Part shown: piece after piece, positions 30,875-40,595 of the stretch
How positions within the stretch are numbered: position 1 is the first letter of the stretch
How the letters are laid out: each line of letters begins with the position of its first letter
Assembly (NCBI GenBank): GCA_021741355.1
Contig: JAIOXZ010000003.1
Span: 62,001 to 126,000, forward strand
Length of the DNA stretch: 64,000 nucleotides
Reading direction: 5' to 3'
DNA from: Caulobacter sp.
GTDB lineage: Bacteria > Pseudomonadota > Alphaproteobacteria > Caulobacterales > Caulobacteraceae
Made by a program: the position numbers and the translations under genes
Notes under the pieces: model-generated
What the model saw: only the letters and a program-made list of their open reading frames with translations
Database searches by the model: none
What the model was told of the DNA's origin: nothing

Positions 30875-30924
30875 AAAAGGGGACACACACTCATTTGCTC
30901 GCAAATGAGTGTGTGTCCCCTTTT
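30875..30924. repeat. Perfect GGGGACA...TGTCCCC palindrome, family D; may also act as a bidirectional terminator
   Basis: aaaaggggacacacactcatttgc-tc-gcaaatgagtgtgtgtcccctttt: 24-nt perfect inverted repeat, 2-nt spacer. Confidence 0.95.
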
Positions 30925-30934
30925 ATGTCCCCCT

Positions 30935-31342
30935 CTAGCCCAGCACGCCCGACAGATCATATCCGGCCTGCCGTCCGAGCGCCGCCAGGTCGCTCCTCGA
31001 CCGCACGCCCGACAGCGCCTGCCCGATCGACCAGGTGACGATCGACCGCGTGCCGGACCGGCAGAAGGCCAGCACGGGGCCGTCGGCGTCCTCGATCGCC
31101 ACGCGGTTGGCGGTGATCTGGTCATCGTTGGGACTGCCCGTGACCGGAATGTGCACGTAGTCCATGCCGGCGGCGCGGGCGGCGGCCTCCATCTGCGCGC
31201 TGGTCGGCTGGCCGGGGACCTCGCCGTCGGGCCGGTTGTTGATCACCAGGGTGAAGCCCTGGGCGGCCGCATCAGCCATGTCCTCGGGCGCGATCTGCGG
31301 GCTGACCGAAAAATCGTCAGTCACACGGCGGAATTCAGTCAT
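30935..31342 (-). CDS. TIGR01244-type sulfur transferase/phosphatase domain protein
   Basis: FSVSPQIAPEDMADAAAQGFTLVINNRPDGEVPGQPTSAQMEAAARAAGMDYVHIPV; VLAFCRSGTRS P-loop. Confidence 0.8.
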   Translation of the reverse strand: MTEFRRVTDDFSVSPQIAPEDMADAAAQGFTLVINNRPDGEVPGQPTSAQMEAAARAAGMDYVHIPVTGSPNDDQITANRVAIEDADGPVLAFCRSGTRSIVTWSIGQALSGVRSRSDLAALGRQAGYDLSGVLG

Positions 31343-31437
31343 GTCTGGGTCATCCGGGATGGGGTTCGTTGACATCATCCAAGCCGGGTGGAAGTTTCGC
31401 AACGCCTTTGCGGCTTTGCCGCGCCAGTGAGCCGACG

Positions 31438-32361
31438 ATGCTGCGTTTCCTGTTCCGCCGTCTCCTCGTGGCGATTCCCACGCTGTTGCTGGTGATCACG
31501 GTCGCCTTCTTCATGATGCGCGCGGCGCCGGGCAGTCCGTTCGTCAACGAGCGCCAGCTGTCGCCCGAGGTCGAGAAGGCCGTCATGGCCCAGTTCGGCA
31601 TGGATCGCCCGCTGGTCGAGCAGTACGTCAACTATCTGAAGGGCGTGGCCGTCGGCGACTTCGGGCCGTCGCTGAAGTACCGCGACAAGACGGTGCTCGA
31701 GATCCTCCAGGCCAACTACAAGGTCAGTCTCACGCTGGGCGGCCTGTCGATGCTGCTGGCGGCGATGATCGGGATGTCGCTGGGGGTCATCGCCGCCCTG
31801 CGCCAGAACCGTGTCGCCGACTATCTGACCATGGGAATCGCGATCCTCGGGGTCTGCATCCCGACCTTCGTCACCGCGCCGCTGCTGGTGCTGGTGTTCG
31901 CCTCGAAACTCGGCTGGCTGCCGACCGCGGGGTGGAACGACGGGGCGCTGGCCAATCTGATCCTTCCGATCACGGTTCTCGCCCTGCCGCAGATCGCCGT
32001 CATCTCGCGTCTCACGCGGGCCGGGATGATCGAGGTGCTGGGCTCCAACTACATCCGCACGGCGCGGGCCAAGGGCCTCCCTGAAAGCCTCATCGTCCGC
32101 AAACACGCCCTGCGCGCGGCGATCATGCCGCTGGTCAGCTACCTCGGTCCGGCCGCCGCCGGCCTGCTGACCGGCTCGCTGGTGGTCGAGAAGATCTTCA
32201 ACCTGCCGGGCCTCGGGAAGTTCTTCGTCAACAGCGCGCTGCAGCGCGACTACACCGTCGTGATGGGCATGGTGATCGTCTACGCCGTGCTGATCCTGGT
32301 CCTGAACCTGATCGCCGACATGCTCTATGCGGCGCTCGATCCGCGGGTGCGGCTGTCATGA
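31438..32361 (+). CDS. oppB: Oligopeptide ABC transporter permease (OppB/DppB type)
   Basis: MLRFLFRRLLVAIPTLLLVITVAFFMMRAAPGSPF; EVLGSNYIRTARAKGLPESLIVRKHALRAAIMPL. Confidence 0.9.
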   Translation: MLRFLFRRLLVAIPTLLLVITVAFFMMRAAPGSPFVNERQLSPEVEKAVMAQFGMDRPLVEQYVNYLKGVAVGDFGPSLKYRDKTVLEILQANYKVSLTLGGLSMLLAAMIGMSLGVIAALRQNRVADYLTMGIAILGVCIPTFVTAPLLVLVFASKLGWLPTAGWNDGALANLILPITVLALPQIAVISRLTRAGMIEVLGSNYIRTARAKGLPESLIVRKHALRAAIMPLVSYLGPAAAGLLTGSLVVEKIFNLPGLGKFFVNSALQRDYTVVMGMVIVYAVLILVLNLIADMLYAALDPRVRLS

Positions 32362-33266
32362 GCGTCGTCGATATGATCCCCGGTTCGCCGGAGCGCGCGG
32401 CGCTCCTGCAGAACGCGGTCAGGGGCCGCTCCCTCTGGGACGACGCCGCCCGCCGCCTGCTGCGCAACAAGGCCGCGGTCACCGGCATGGTGGTGCTGGC
32501 GGTGATGGTGGTCCTGGCGGTCGTCGGGCCTTGGCTGGTCCCGTATCACTACGACACCGTGACCAAGACCGACGTCTGGATGGGCCCGCTGCAAAGCGGA
32601 CACCTGCTCGGAACCGACTCGCTCGGCCGCGATCTGGCCGCCCGGCTGCTGGCGGGGCTGGGAGTCTCGCTGGCGATCGGCGTCGTGGCGACCAGCGTGT
32701 CGCTGGTCATCGGCGTCCTGTGGGGCGCGGTCGCGGGCTACCTGGGTGGCCGGATCGACGAGATCATGATGCGCATCGTCGACACCCTCTATTCGCTGCC
32801 CTTCATCTTCTTCGTCATCCTGCTGATGGTGACGTTCGGGCGGAACATCTTCCTGATCTTCCTCGCCATCGGCGCGGTCGAGTGGCTGACCATGTCGCGG
32901 ATCGTGCGCGGCCAGACCCTGTCGCTGAAGAGCAAGGAGTTCATCGAGGCGGCCCGCGCTGCGGGCCTCTCCTCCGGCCAGATCATCATCCGCCACATCG
33001 TGCCCAACCTGCTTGGACCGGTGGTGATCTATGTGACCCTGACGATCCCCGCGGTGATCATCGCCGAGAGCTTCCTGTCGTTCCTCGGCCTGGGCGTCCA
33101 GCCGCCGATGGCCTCGCTGGGAACCCTGATCGCCACTGGCGCCCAGGACATGGAGATGGCGCCCTGGCTGCTGGTCTTCCCGTCCCTGACGATGGTCGTG
33201 ACCCTGATGGCCTTCAACTTCATCGGCGACGGCCTCCGGGACGCCCTTGATCCCAAGGATCGATAG
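32358..33266 (+). CDS. oppC: Oligopeptide ABC transporter permease (OppC/DppC type)
   Basis: LLGTDSLGRDLAARLLAGLGVSLAIGV; EFIEAARAAGLSSGQIIIRHIVPNLLGPV; ATGA overlap with oppB. Confidence 0.9.
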   Translation: MSVVDMIPGSPERAALLQNAVRGRSLWDDAARRLLRNKAAVTGMVVLAVMVVLAVVGPWLVPYHYDTVTKTDVWMGPLQSGHLLGTDSLGRDLAARLLAGLGVSLAIGVVATSVSLVIGVLWGAVAGYLGGRIDEIMMRIVDTLYSLPFIFFVILLMVTFGRNIFLIFLAIGAVEWLTMSRIVRGQTLSLKSKEFIEAARAAGLSSGQIIIRHIVPNLLGPVVIYVTLTIPAVIIAESFLSFLGLGVQPPMASLGTLIATGAQDMEMAPWLLVFPSLTMVVTLMAFNFIGDGLRDALDPKDR

Positions 33267-33293
33267 GTGTCCCGGCCGGTGAAAAATGCGACG

Positions 33294-33842
33294 CTAGTTG
33301 TCGCGCCGGACGCGGATCTGCCGCTGGCCGTCGACCTTCATGAAGTAGCTGCCGAGCGCCGCGGTGCGGATCTCGACGGTCGAGCCGTGCTGCGGGTCCT
33401 TGAACATCGACTTGGTGTCGATCTGGCGCCAGACGGCGCCGTCGGCGAGCTTGATCACCCACTTGCCGCTGGCGTCCATCCGCGCGGAATCGACGGTGGC
33501 GGTGATCCGGTCCAGTTCCTCGGGCGTGGCGTCGCGCGTCATGAACGACGGCATGGCGAAGTTGAACCCGAACGCCGCGCGCCGCGCCTCGCGCACCTGC
33601 GCCCGGTCGACCACGACGACTTCCCCGGCCTTCTCCGCGGCGTCGAGCGTGGCAGTCGCCGCATCGTAGCAGGCCAGCCGCTGCGCGGGATCGGCCTGCT
33701 GGCGGCAGTCGACAACGGCCTGCAGCTGGGCGGCGCGACCCTGGGGCGCGTCCGCAGCCGTGGCGGCGCCGGCGAAGGCGAGGGCGGCCGTTCCGGCGGC
33801 CAGGGCGATGCCGGTAATCCGGCGCAGGGCGAGCGATGACAT
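33294..33842 (-). CDS. Hypothetical secreted protein
   Basis: Signal peptide MSSLALRRITGIALAAGTAALAFAGAATAAD; CRQQADPAQRLACYDAATATLD. Confidence 0.6.
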   Translation of the reverse strand: MSSLALRRITGIALAAGTAALAFAGAATAADAPQGRAAQLQAVVDCRQQADPAQRLACYDAATATLDAAEKAGEVVVVDRAQVREARRAAFGFNFAMPSFMTRDATPEELDRITATVDSARMDASGKWVIKLADGAVWRQIDTKSMFKDPQHGSTVEIRTAALGSYFMKVDGQRQIRVRRDN

Positions 33843-33888
33843 GGGCGACTCCCGAAAGATCTCAGCCGCCATTGAAGGGCCGGGCCGC

Positions 33889-35511
33889 ATGATCCGCAAT
33901 CTCTTCCTTGCGGGCGTCGTCGCCCTGGGCCTGTCGTCGTGCGGCCAGTCGGCGCCGTCACGCCCCGCCTGTCCGCCGGGCAAGGTCTGTCTGCAGTACG
34001 GCAACGTGTCCGAACCCCAGACCCTCGACCCGCAGCTGTCGACCGGCACCTGGGAAGACCGGATCCAGAGCGACCTGCTGATCGGCCTCAGCCAGTCCGA
34101 TCCCGAAGGCAAGCCGATCCCCGGCATGGCCGAACGCTGGGACATCACCCCCGACGGCCTGACCTGGACCTTCCACCTGCGTGACGCGAAGTGGTCCGAC
34201 GGCGTCCCGGTGACGGCGGAGGACTTCGTCTATTCCTTCCGCCGCCTGCTCGATCCGAAGACAGGTTCCGAATACGCCTCGGTTTTCTATCTCGTGAAGG
34301 GCGCCCGGGCGGTCAACGAGGGCAAGGCCCCGCTCGAGAGTCTCGGCGTCACGGCGCTGGACGCCCGCACCCTGCGGGTGGAGCTCAACCATCCGGCGCC
34401 CTATCTGATCGAGCTGGCCAAGCATCACACCATGTATCCCGTGCCCAAACACGTCGTTGAGCGTTGGGGCGCGGACTGGATCAAGCCCGAGCACTTCGTC
34501 GGCAACGGCCCCTACATCCTCAAGGAGGTCCGGCTCGGCAACTACGTCCGGTCAATCAAGAACCCGCTGTTCTGGGACGCGGCCAGCGTCTGTGTCGACG
34601 AGGTCTACTACTACCCCACGACCGACTCGATCTCGGCCGAACGGCGCGTGGCGCGGGGCGAGCTGGATGTGAACGCCGACATCCAGTCCAACCGGATCGC
34701 GTTCCTGCGCACGAAGATGCCGGAGTTTGTCCGCACCAACACCTACCTCGGCATTACCTACATCGCCTTCAACAACAACCCGAAGACCGGCTTTGCGCCC
34801 TTCCGCGACCGCCGGGTCCGCCAGGCGCTGACGATGGCGATCGACCGGGACTTCATCGCCACCAAGCTCCTGCGCGGCGGCCAGCTCCCGGCGATGACCT
34901 TCACGCCGCCCGGCGTGGCCAACTACACCGGCGCGAAGCCGCCCTACTGGGCGGCGTGGCCGCTGGCGAAACGCCAGGCGGAAGCACGCCGTCTGCTCGC
35001 CCAGGCCGGCTATGGCCCGAAGCGTCCGCTGAAGCTGGAGATCAAGCACCGCAACACGCCCGACCCGATGCTGTTCATGCCGGCGGTCCAGTCCGACTGG
35101 AAGGAGATCGGGGTCGAGGTCACCCTGGCGCAGCAGGAGGTCCAGATCGCCTATGCCGACTACCGCGCCAGGGCCTTCCAGGTCGCCGACGCCGCCTGGA
35201 TCGCGGACTACAATGACCCGACCAGCTTCCTCGACCTGCAGCGGTCCTTCTATGGACCGCAGAACTACGGCGACTACGACAACCCGGAGTACGACCGGCT
35301 GATGGCTCTGGCCGACAGCGAGACGGATGTGGCGCGCCGCGCGACCTACATGGCGGAGGCCGAGCACATGATGCTGGAGGACGCACCGGTCGCGCCGGTC
35401 TATTTCTCGGTGAACAAGAACCTCGTGCGGCCGGAGATCACCGGCTGGGTCGACAATCTGCTCGATCATCACCGAACCCGCTGGCTGTGCATGAAGCCGC
35501 TGGCGCGCTGA
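33889..35511 (+). CDS. oppA: Peptide ABC transporter substrate-binding lipoprotein (OppA type)
   Basis: Lipobox GLSSCGQ; EPQTLDPQLSTGTWEDRIQSDLLIGL; GLTWTFHLRDAKWSDGVPVTAEDFVYSFRRLLDPKT. Confidence 0.92.
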   Translation: MIRNLFLAGVVALGLSSCGQSAPSRPACPPGKVCLQYGNVSEPQTLDPQLSTGTWEDRIQSDLLIGLSQSDPEGKPIPGMAERWDITPDGLTWTFHLRDAKWSDGVPVTAEDFVYSFRRLLDPKTGSEYASVFYLVKGARAVNEGKAPLESLGVTALDARTLRVELNHPAPYLIELAKHHTMYPVPKHVVERWGADWIKPEHFVGNGPYILKEVRLGNYVRSIKNPLFWDAASVCVDEVYYYPTTDSISAERRVARGELDVNADIQSNRIAFLRTKMPEFVRTNTYLGITYIAFNNNPKTGFAPFRDRRVRQALTMAIDRDFIATKLLRGGQLPAMTFTPPGVANYTGAKPPYWAAWPLAKRQAEARRLLAQAGYGPKRPLKLEIKHRNTPDPMLFMPAVQSDWKEIGVEVTLAQQEVQIAYADYRARAFQVADAAWIADYNDPTSFLDLQRSFYGPQNYGDYDNPEYDRLMALADSETDVARRATYMAEAEHMMLEDAPVAPVYFSVNKNLVRPEITGWVDNLLDHHRTRWLCMKPLAR

Positions 35512-35819
35512 CGGCGCGAACGTCGGTAGGTCGGCGATTCGCCGCTGGGGCGAATTGCGGGTCGGATCTGTCCGATCAAAGCCCGAAGGCCGCGAATCCG
35601 GGCCTCAATTCAGCCGTTGCGCCGCCGCGCTGTTGCCAAAGTGCGACATTCCGGCGCCCGATACGTGACGGTCCTGTAATGGTCGTTGACCGTCCAGACG
35701 GTGGAGAGCAAGGATCACGGTAACCGGGTGTGTAATGCGCCCGGACGCCTATTCGTCCAGATTTTAGAGGGGGCGCGCTACCGGACCACCCGGAGTGTCG
35801 CTGAACCGGAGGGAATAAG

Positions 35820-38786
35820 TTGAGGCTCCAATCCACGCGCGGTCGCCTGCTGGCGTCCACCATCATCTGCGGTGCGGCTCTCGCCGTCGCTGCTCCTGCC
35901 TTCGCGCAGGAAACCACGGTTGAGGCCGTGACCATCACCGGTTCGCGCATTCCGCAGCCGAACCTGGTCGGCACGAGCCCGGTGACCCAGGTGACGTCGG
36001 AAGACATCGCCACCGCCGGCGTGACCAAGGTCGAAGACCTCATCAACTCCCTGCCGCAAGCCTTCGCGGCGCAGAACTCCTCGGTCTCCAACGGCGCCTC
36101 GGGCACCGCGACCGTCGACCTGCGCGCGCTCGGCTCGGTCCGCACCCTGGTGCTGATCGACGGCCGCCGGATGGGCTACGGCTCGCCGAACGACGCCGCC
36201 GCCGACCTGAACCAGATCCCGGGCGGCATGGTCGAACGGGTTGAAGTCCTCACGGGCGGCGCCTCGGCCGTCTACGGTTCGGACGCCATCGCCGGCGTCG
36301 TGAACTTCATCATGAAGAAGGACTTCGAAGGCGTTCAGATCGACGCCCAGTACTCCTTCTACCAGCACCAAAACGACTATGACGGCGTGGGCAACCTGCG
36401 TTCGGTGATCGCCGGCCGCGCCGCGACCAACCCGTCGCAATTCGCTCTGCCCGACTCCAATGTGACGGACGGCTACGGCAAGGAAGTCACCATGATGCTC
36501 GGCGTCAACGCGCCGGACGACCGTGGCAACCTGACCGCCTACGTGACCTATCGTAACAACGACGCGATCCTGCAGGGGCAGCGCGACTATTCGTCCTGCG
36601 CCATCGGCGCCCCGGCCGCCCTTACGCCGAACAACTTCCAGTGCGGCGGGTCGAGCACGACCTTCCCGGGCCGTTTCACGGACTTCGCCACGTTCGACTT
36701 CACGATCGACCCGGCCACCGGCAACACCTTCCGGCCTTGGGTCGGCGCCCGTGACCAGTACAACTATGGTCCGCTGAACTACTACCAGCGTCCTGATGAG
36801 CGTTATTCGCTCGGCGTGATGGGTCATTACGAGATCAATGAGCACTTCGATGTGTTCACCCAGTTGATGTTCACCGATTATTCGACGGTCGCCCAGATCG
36901 CCCCGTCGGGTAACTTCTTCAGCACCGGGACCATCAACTGTGGCAACCCGCTGTTGTCGGCGTCGCAATCTGGAGTCGGCCCAACCGGCATCGGCTGTAC
37001 CCCGCTGATGATCGCCAACGACGACCCCACGACTCTCTACATCGGTCGCCGGAACGTTGAAGGCGGCGGACGCCAGGACGACCTGCGTTACCAGTCGTTC
37101 CGCGGTGTCATCGGCACCCGCGGCGCGATCACTGACGGCTGGAACTACGACTTCTCGGCCCAGTACAGCCGCGTTCAGCTGTCGCGCGTCTATCGCAACG
37201 ACTTCTCGGTCACGCGCCTGAACCGCTCGCTGGACGTGGTTGACGTCGCCGGCACCCCGACCTGTCGGTCGGTTGTCAACGGCACCGACCCCAACTGCGT
37301 GCCCTACGACATCTTCACCCTCGGCAACGTGACGGATGACGCCCTCGCCTACCTGCAGACCCCTGGCCTTCAGACCGCCTGGACGACGCAGCAGGTCGTG
37401 AGCTTCGCGGTAAACGGCGACCTCGGCAGCCTGGGCCTGCAAAGCCCTTACGCCGACCGGGCCTTCATGACCGCCTTCGGTGTCGAGTATCGCCGTGACG
37501 GCCTGAACTCCGAGACCGACAACGCCTTCTCGACCGGCGACCTCGCCGGTCAGGGCGGCGCCACCATCGGTCTGGGCGGCTTCACCGAGAACTACGATAT
37601 CTTCGCCGAACTCGTGCTGCCGCTGATCGAAGGCAAGGAGATGGCTGAACTGCTGTCCCTGGAGCTGGCCTACCGCTTCTCCGACTACAGCAGCGGCGTG
37701 AACACCGACACCTACAAGATCGCCGGTGACTGGGCCCCGACCAGCGACATCCGCTTCCGCGCCAGCTACCAGCGCGCTGTGCGGGCGCCGAACGTCATCG
37801 AGCTGTTCACCGCCCAGGGCTTCAATCTGTTCGATATCGACTTCGATCCCTGCGACGATCTGAACGACGGTGGCGGGCTGGACAACAGCGTTCCGGCGTC
37901 GTGCATCGGCGGCGGCGCTCACCAGGTCACGCTCGCCCAATCCGACAGCGGCGCTCTGGCCAGCCCGGCCGGCCAGTACAACTTCCTGCAGGGCGGCGAC
38001 ACGGGCCTGACGCCGGAATCAGCGGACACCTACACCTACGGCCTGGTGTTCACGCCGAGCTTCATCCCGGGTCTCAGCGTTTCGGTGGACTACTACGACA
38101 TCGAAGTGACGAACCTGATCAGCACGGTCGGGGCCGCCAATACGCTGACCGCCTGTTACGATTTTGGCATCACGGCTTCCTGCGACCTTATCCAACGCAA
38201 CCCCAACGGCCAGCTGTGGGTCGGCACCGGCAACGTCATCGACCTCAACACCAACATCGGTGGTCTTGAGGTTTCGGGCGTCGACGTGGTCGCGAACTAC
38301 CGCTTCAGCCTCGACAACCTTGGCTTGACGGACATGGGCGGCCTGTCGCTCAACTTCGTGGGTTCCTGGCTCGAAAAGCACAACACCGACCCGGGCGCCG
38401 GCCAGGCGCTCGACGAATGCGTCGGCAAGTTCGCCGGCGACTGCGGCACCCCCAAGCCTGAGTGGCGTCACCGCGCTCGGGCCACCTGGGAAACCCCGTG
38501 GGACGCGTCGATCTCGCTGACCTGGCGCCACATCGGTGAGGTCGAGGAGCACAACGGCACCACGACCGACATCGACTACGCCTTCGAAGCCGAAAACTAC
38601 TGGGACGTCTCGGGCAACTGGGAAGTTAAGGACGGCGTGGTTCTCCGCGGCGGCATCAACAACCTGTTCGATGACGAGCCCCAGCTGTCGACCTCGGTCG
38701 GCACGACCGGCAACGGCAACACCTACCCGCAGACGTACGACTCCTTCGGTCGCTACATCTTCATGGGTGTGACGCTCGACTTCTAA
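35820..38786 (+). CDS. TonB-dependent receptor (TTG start)
   Basis: MRLQSTRGRLLASTIICGAALAVAAPAFAQ; VEAVTITGSRIPQPNLVGTSPV; VERVEVLTGGASAVYGSDAIAGVVNFIMK; cggaggg upstream of TTG. Confidence 0.93.
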   Translation: MRLQSTRGRLLASTIICGAALAVAAPAFAQETTVEAVTITGSRIPQPNLVGTSPVTQVTSEDIATAGVTKVEDLINSLPQAFAAQNSSVSNGASGTATVDLRALGSVRTLVLIDGRRMGYGSPNDAAADLNQIPGGMVERVEVLTGGASAVYGSDAIAGVVNFIMKKDFEGVQIDAQYSFYQHQNDYDGVGNLRSVIAGRAATNPSQFALPDSNVTDGYGKEVTMMLGVNAPDDRGNLTAYVTYRNNDAILQGQRDYSSCAIGAPAALTPNNFQCGGSSTTFPGRFTDFATFDFTIDPATGNTFRPWVGARDQYNYGPLNYYQRPDERYSLGVMGHYEINEHFDVFTQLMFTDYSTVAQIAPSGNFFSTGTINCGNPLLSASQSGVGPTGIGCTPLMIANDDPTTLYIGRRNVEGGGRQDDLRYQSFRGVIGTRGAITDGWNYDFSAQYSRVQLSRVYRNDFSVTRLNRSLDVVDVAGTPTCRSVVNGTDPNCVPYDIFTLGNVTDDALAYLQTPGLQTAWTTQQVVSFAVNGDLGSLGLQSPYADRAFMTAFGVEYRRDGLNSETDNAFSTGDLAGQGGATIGLGGFTENYDIFAELVLPLIEGKEMAELLSLELAYRFSDYSSGVNTDTYKIAGDWAPTSDIRFRASYQRAVRAPNVIELFTAQGFNLFDIDFDPCDDLNDGGGLDNSVPASCIGGGAHQVTLAQSDSGALASPAGQYNFLQGGDTGLTPESADTYTYGLVFTPSFIPGLSVSVDYYDIEVTNLISTVGAANTLTACYDFGITASCDLIQRNPNGQLWVGTGNVIDLNTNIGGLEVSGVDVVANYRFSLDNLGLTDMGGLSLNFVGSWLEKHNTDPGAGQALDECVGKFAGDCGTPKPEWRHRARATWETPWDASISLTWRHIGEVEEHNGTTTDIDYAFEAENYWDVSGNWEVKDGVVLRGGINNLFDDEPQLSTSVGTTGNGNTYPQTYDSFGRYIFMGVTLDF

Positions 38787-38811
38787 GGCCCAACAGCCTT
38801 CGAACGAATTG

Positions 38812-38842
38812 GGGCGGCGGACTTCGGTCCGCCGCCCTTTTT
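38812..38842 (+). terminator. Rho-independent terminator after the TonB-dependent receptor
   Basis: gggcggcgga-cttcgg-tccgccgccc followed by ttttt. Confidence 0.85.
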
Positions 38843-38892
38843 CGTTGTGATGCCGTCTGAAGCCGAAGGAGAGTGGCCGGACAGAGGCCCGG

Positions 38893-39855
38893 TCAGGTCC
38901 TGTTCAGGGCGACCCGCCAGGCGACGAGTTCACCGCGGTCGTCCCGCGCCTCGGAGCGGTCCGACAGCGCCAGGCCGACGCGATCGGCCCGCTGCAGGAA
39001 CGCGTCCAGCGCGGCGCCGTCCATCGCCGCGCCCAGCTGGCTGCGATGGCGTTGACGCCAGGAGGCGTTGCCGAACTCAAAGGCGTCGATGCGCGACAGG
39101 GCGCTCGCCGGCTCATAGGCCGCGATCCGTTGCGCGAGATCGTTCAGATAACCCGTCAGATACCGCGTCGGCTCGTAGTCCGGGGAGGGTTCGAGCCGGG
39201 CGGCCATGCGACGGACGGCCTCGCGAAACGCCTCTTCCGCCGCGCGCGTGGCGTCCGGGGGCAGGCGGTTCAGGTGCGCGCTGAACGCCCGCCGCGCGAG
39301 GCGAAGGGCGCCGCCGTCAGCGAACACCCGGTCGTAGGCCGCCGCCTGTCCGGCCGTCGCGCGGGTGATGGCGCTGTCGGCATGGTGGATGAGCATCAGA
39401 GCCCTGCCGCCGGGCTTCAGCACGCGGGCCAGTTCGCCCAGGGCCTGGCGCCGCTCGGCGTATTCGATGCCGAACTGTGACGAGGCGCCGTCGAAATGGG
39501 CGTCCGGGAAGGGAAGCTGCTCCAGCGCCACCGACCCCATCAGGGTGCATCCGGGCGCGGCCGGGCCGCCTGTCGGCGCGAGCTCGGCATGATCCACGCC
39601 GATGACCTCAAAGGTCTTCCCCGCAGCGCGCGCGGCGTCGCTCGCGAAACCGGCCACCTGACCGCCGCCCGTCGCCAGATCCAGCAGACGGGCGCCGGAC
39701 GCAAACGTCTCGAAATAGCCCAGCCAGACGGCCGCGGCGTCGAACGCCTTGCGACCCGGCCCCGCGCCGAGGGTCATGACCTCGGGATGACCGCCCCGCC
39801 AGTATTCCGTCCATTGCCAGCCGGGCCGCTTGGCGGATGTCGGGGCTCGGCTCAT
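38893..39855 (-). CDS. Class I SAM-dependent methyltransferase
   Basis: ARLLDLATGGGQVAGFASDAARAAGKTFEVIGVDHAEL; ALGELARVLKPGGRALMLIHHADS. Confidence 0.82.
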   Translation of the reverse strand: MSRAPTSAKRPGWQWTEYWRGGHPEVMTLGAGPGRKAFDAAAVWLGYFETFASGARLLDLATGGGQVAGFASDAARAAGKTFEVIGVDHAELAPTGGPAAPGCTLMGSVALEQLPFPDAHFDGASSQFGIEYAERRQALGELARVLKPGGRALMLIHHADSAITRATAGQAAAYDRVFADGGALRLARRAFSAHLNRLPPDATRAAEEAFREAVRRMAARLEPSPDYEPTRYLTGYLNDLAQRIAAYEPASALSRIDAFEFGNASWRQRHRSQLGAAMDGAALDAFLQRADRVGLALSDRSEARDDRGELVAWRVALNRT

Positions 39856-39966
39856 CAGGGCTCCTGGAACGGCGATCGTTGAACAGCGCTCAGCTTATCC
39901 ACTCTCCGCACCGGAAAGGGAGGGGAGAAAGCGCCTTCGCCTCACGGATCGACAAACATCTGCGCC

Positions 39967-39992
39967 GGGACATGCACTTCAGTGCGTGTCCC
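39967..39992. repeat. GGGACA...TGTCCC hairpin, family D
   Basis: gggacatgcact-tc-agtgcgtgtccc, 11/12 paired. Confidence 0.75.
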
Positions 39993-40435
39993 CTCTGGCC
40001 GGAAAGGGGCGCGCACTGACGCGCATGTGCATGTTCTCCAGCCTCAACACGCTGAAATTTCTCAGGTCCTGGCGCGATACGCCACAGCGCAGAACAATCT
40101 GCGCCTCACCCCCACAGCCCGCGCCCATACTCACGCCATCCCCGCCGCACGGGGAGGGCGCAAAGGCCTTGCGACCTTGCGGCGGCGGGGAGGATGTTCG
40201 AGCGGACGCTCATCGGGACTTCCAGCAACAGGGAAGCCCGCCCGCCGGGCCCGCGTCGGCTAAGCCTCAACAGGGCTGCCTACCGACGCTCCCGCCAAAA
40301 CGGACATCGCGGAGCGTACCGGACTGCCGCAAGCCTGCCCTGCACCACCCTCTCGCACCCGGCGACAGCCGGGCCGCTCCGCACCCCCTCCCCACCTTCA
40401 GCTGGAAGCAGCGTGAAGCGGCAAAGCCGTGCGCC

Positions 40436-40514
40436 GGGGACATGTACCGCAGGTACGTGTCCCCTAAACTGCAGCCGCTCGATTGGGGGACACCTACCTG
40501 CGGTACATGTCCCC
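40436..40514. repeat. Mirror-image pair of family D hairpins
   Basis: ggggacatgtaccgcaggtacgtgtcccc (40436-40464) and the reverse complement of 40486-40514 agree at 28/29 positions. Confidence 0.85.
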
Positions 40515-40534
40515 GAACTCCCCCGCCCAACGAA

Positions 40535-40562
40535 AAAGGGCGGGGATCGCTCCCCGCCCTTT
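40535..40562. terminator. Rho-independent terminator of the S9 peptidase gene (minus strand)
   Basis: aaagggcgggga-tcgc-tccccgcccttt; on the minus strand the stem is followed by TTCG. Adjoins the stop at 40596. Confidence 0.75.
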
Positions 40563-40595
40563 CCGTCGTTTCGTCCGCTGTGACGCGGGGAGGGG

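Noticed and set aside
35778-37940. 720-aa minus-strand ORF opposite the second TonB receptor
   Set aside because: Shadow frame; receptor motifs on the plus strand are unambiguous.
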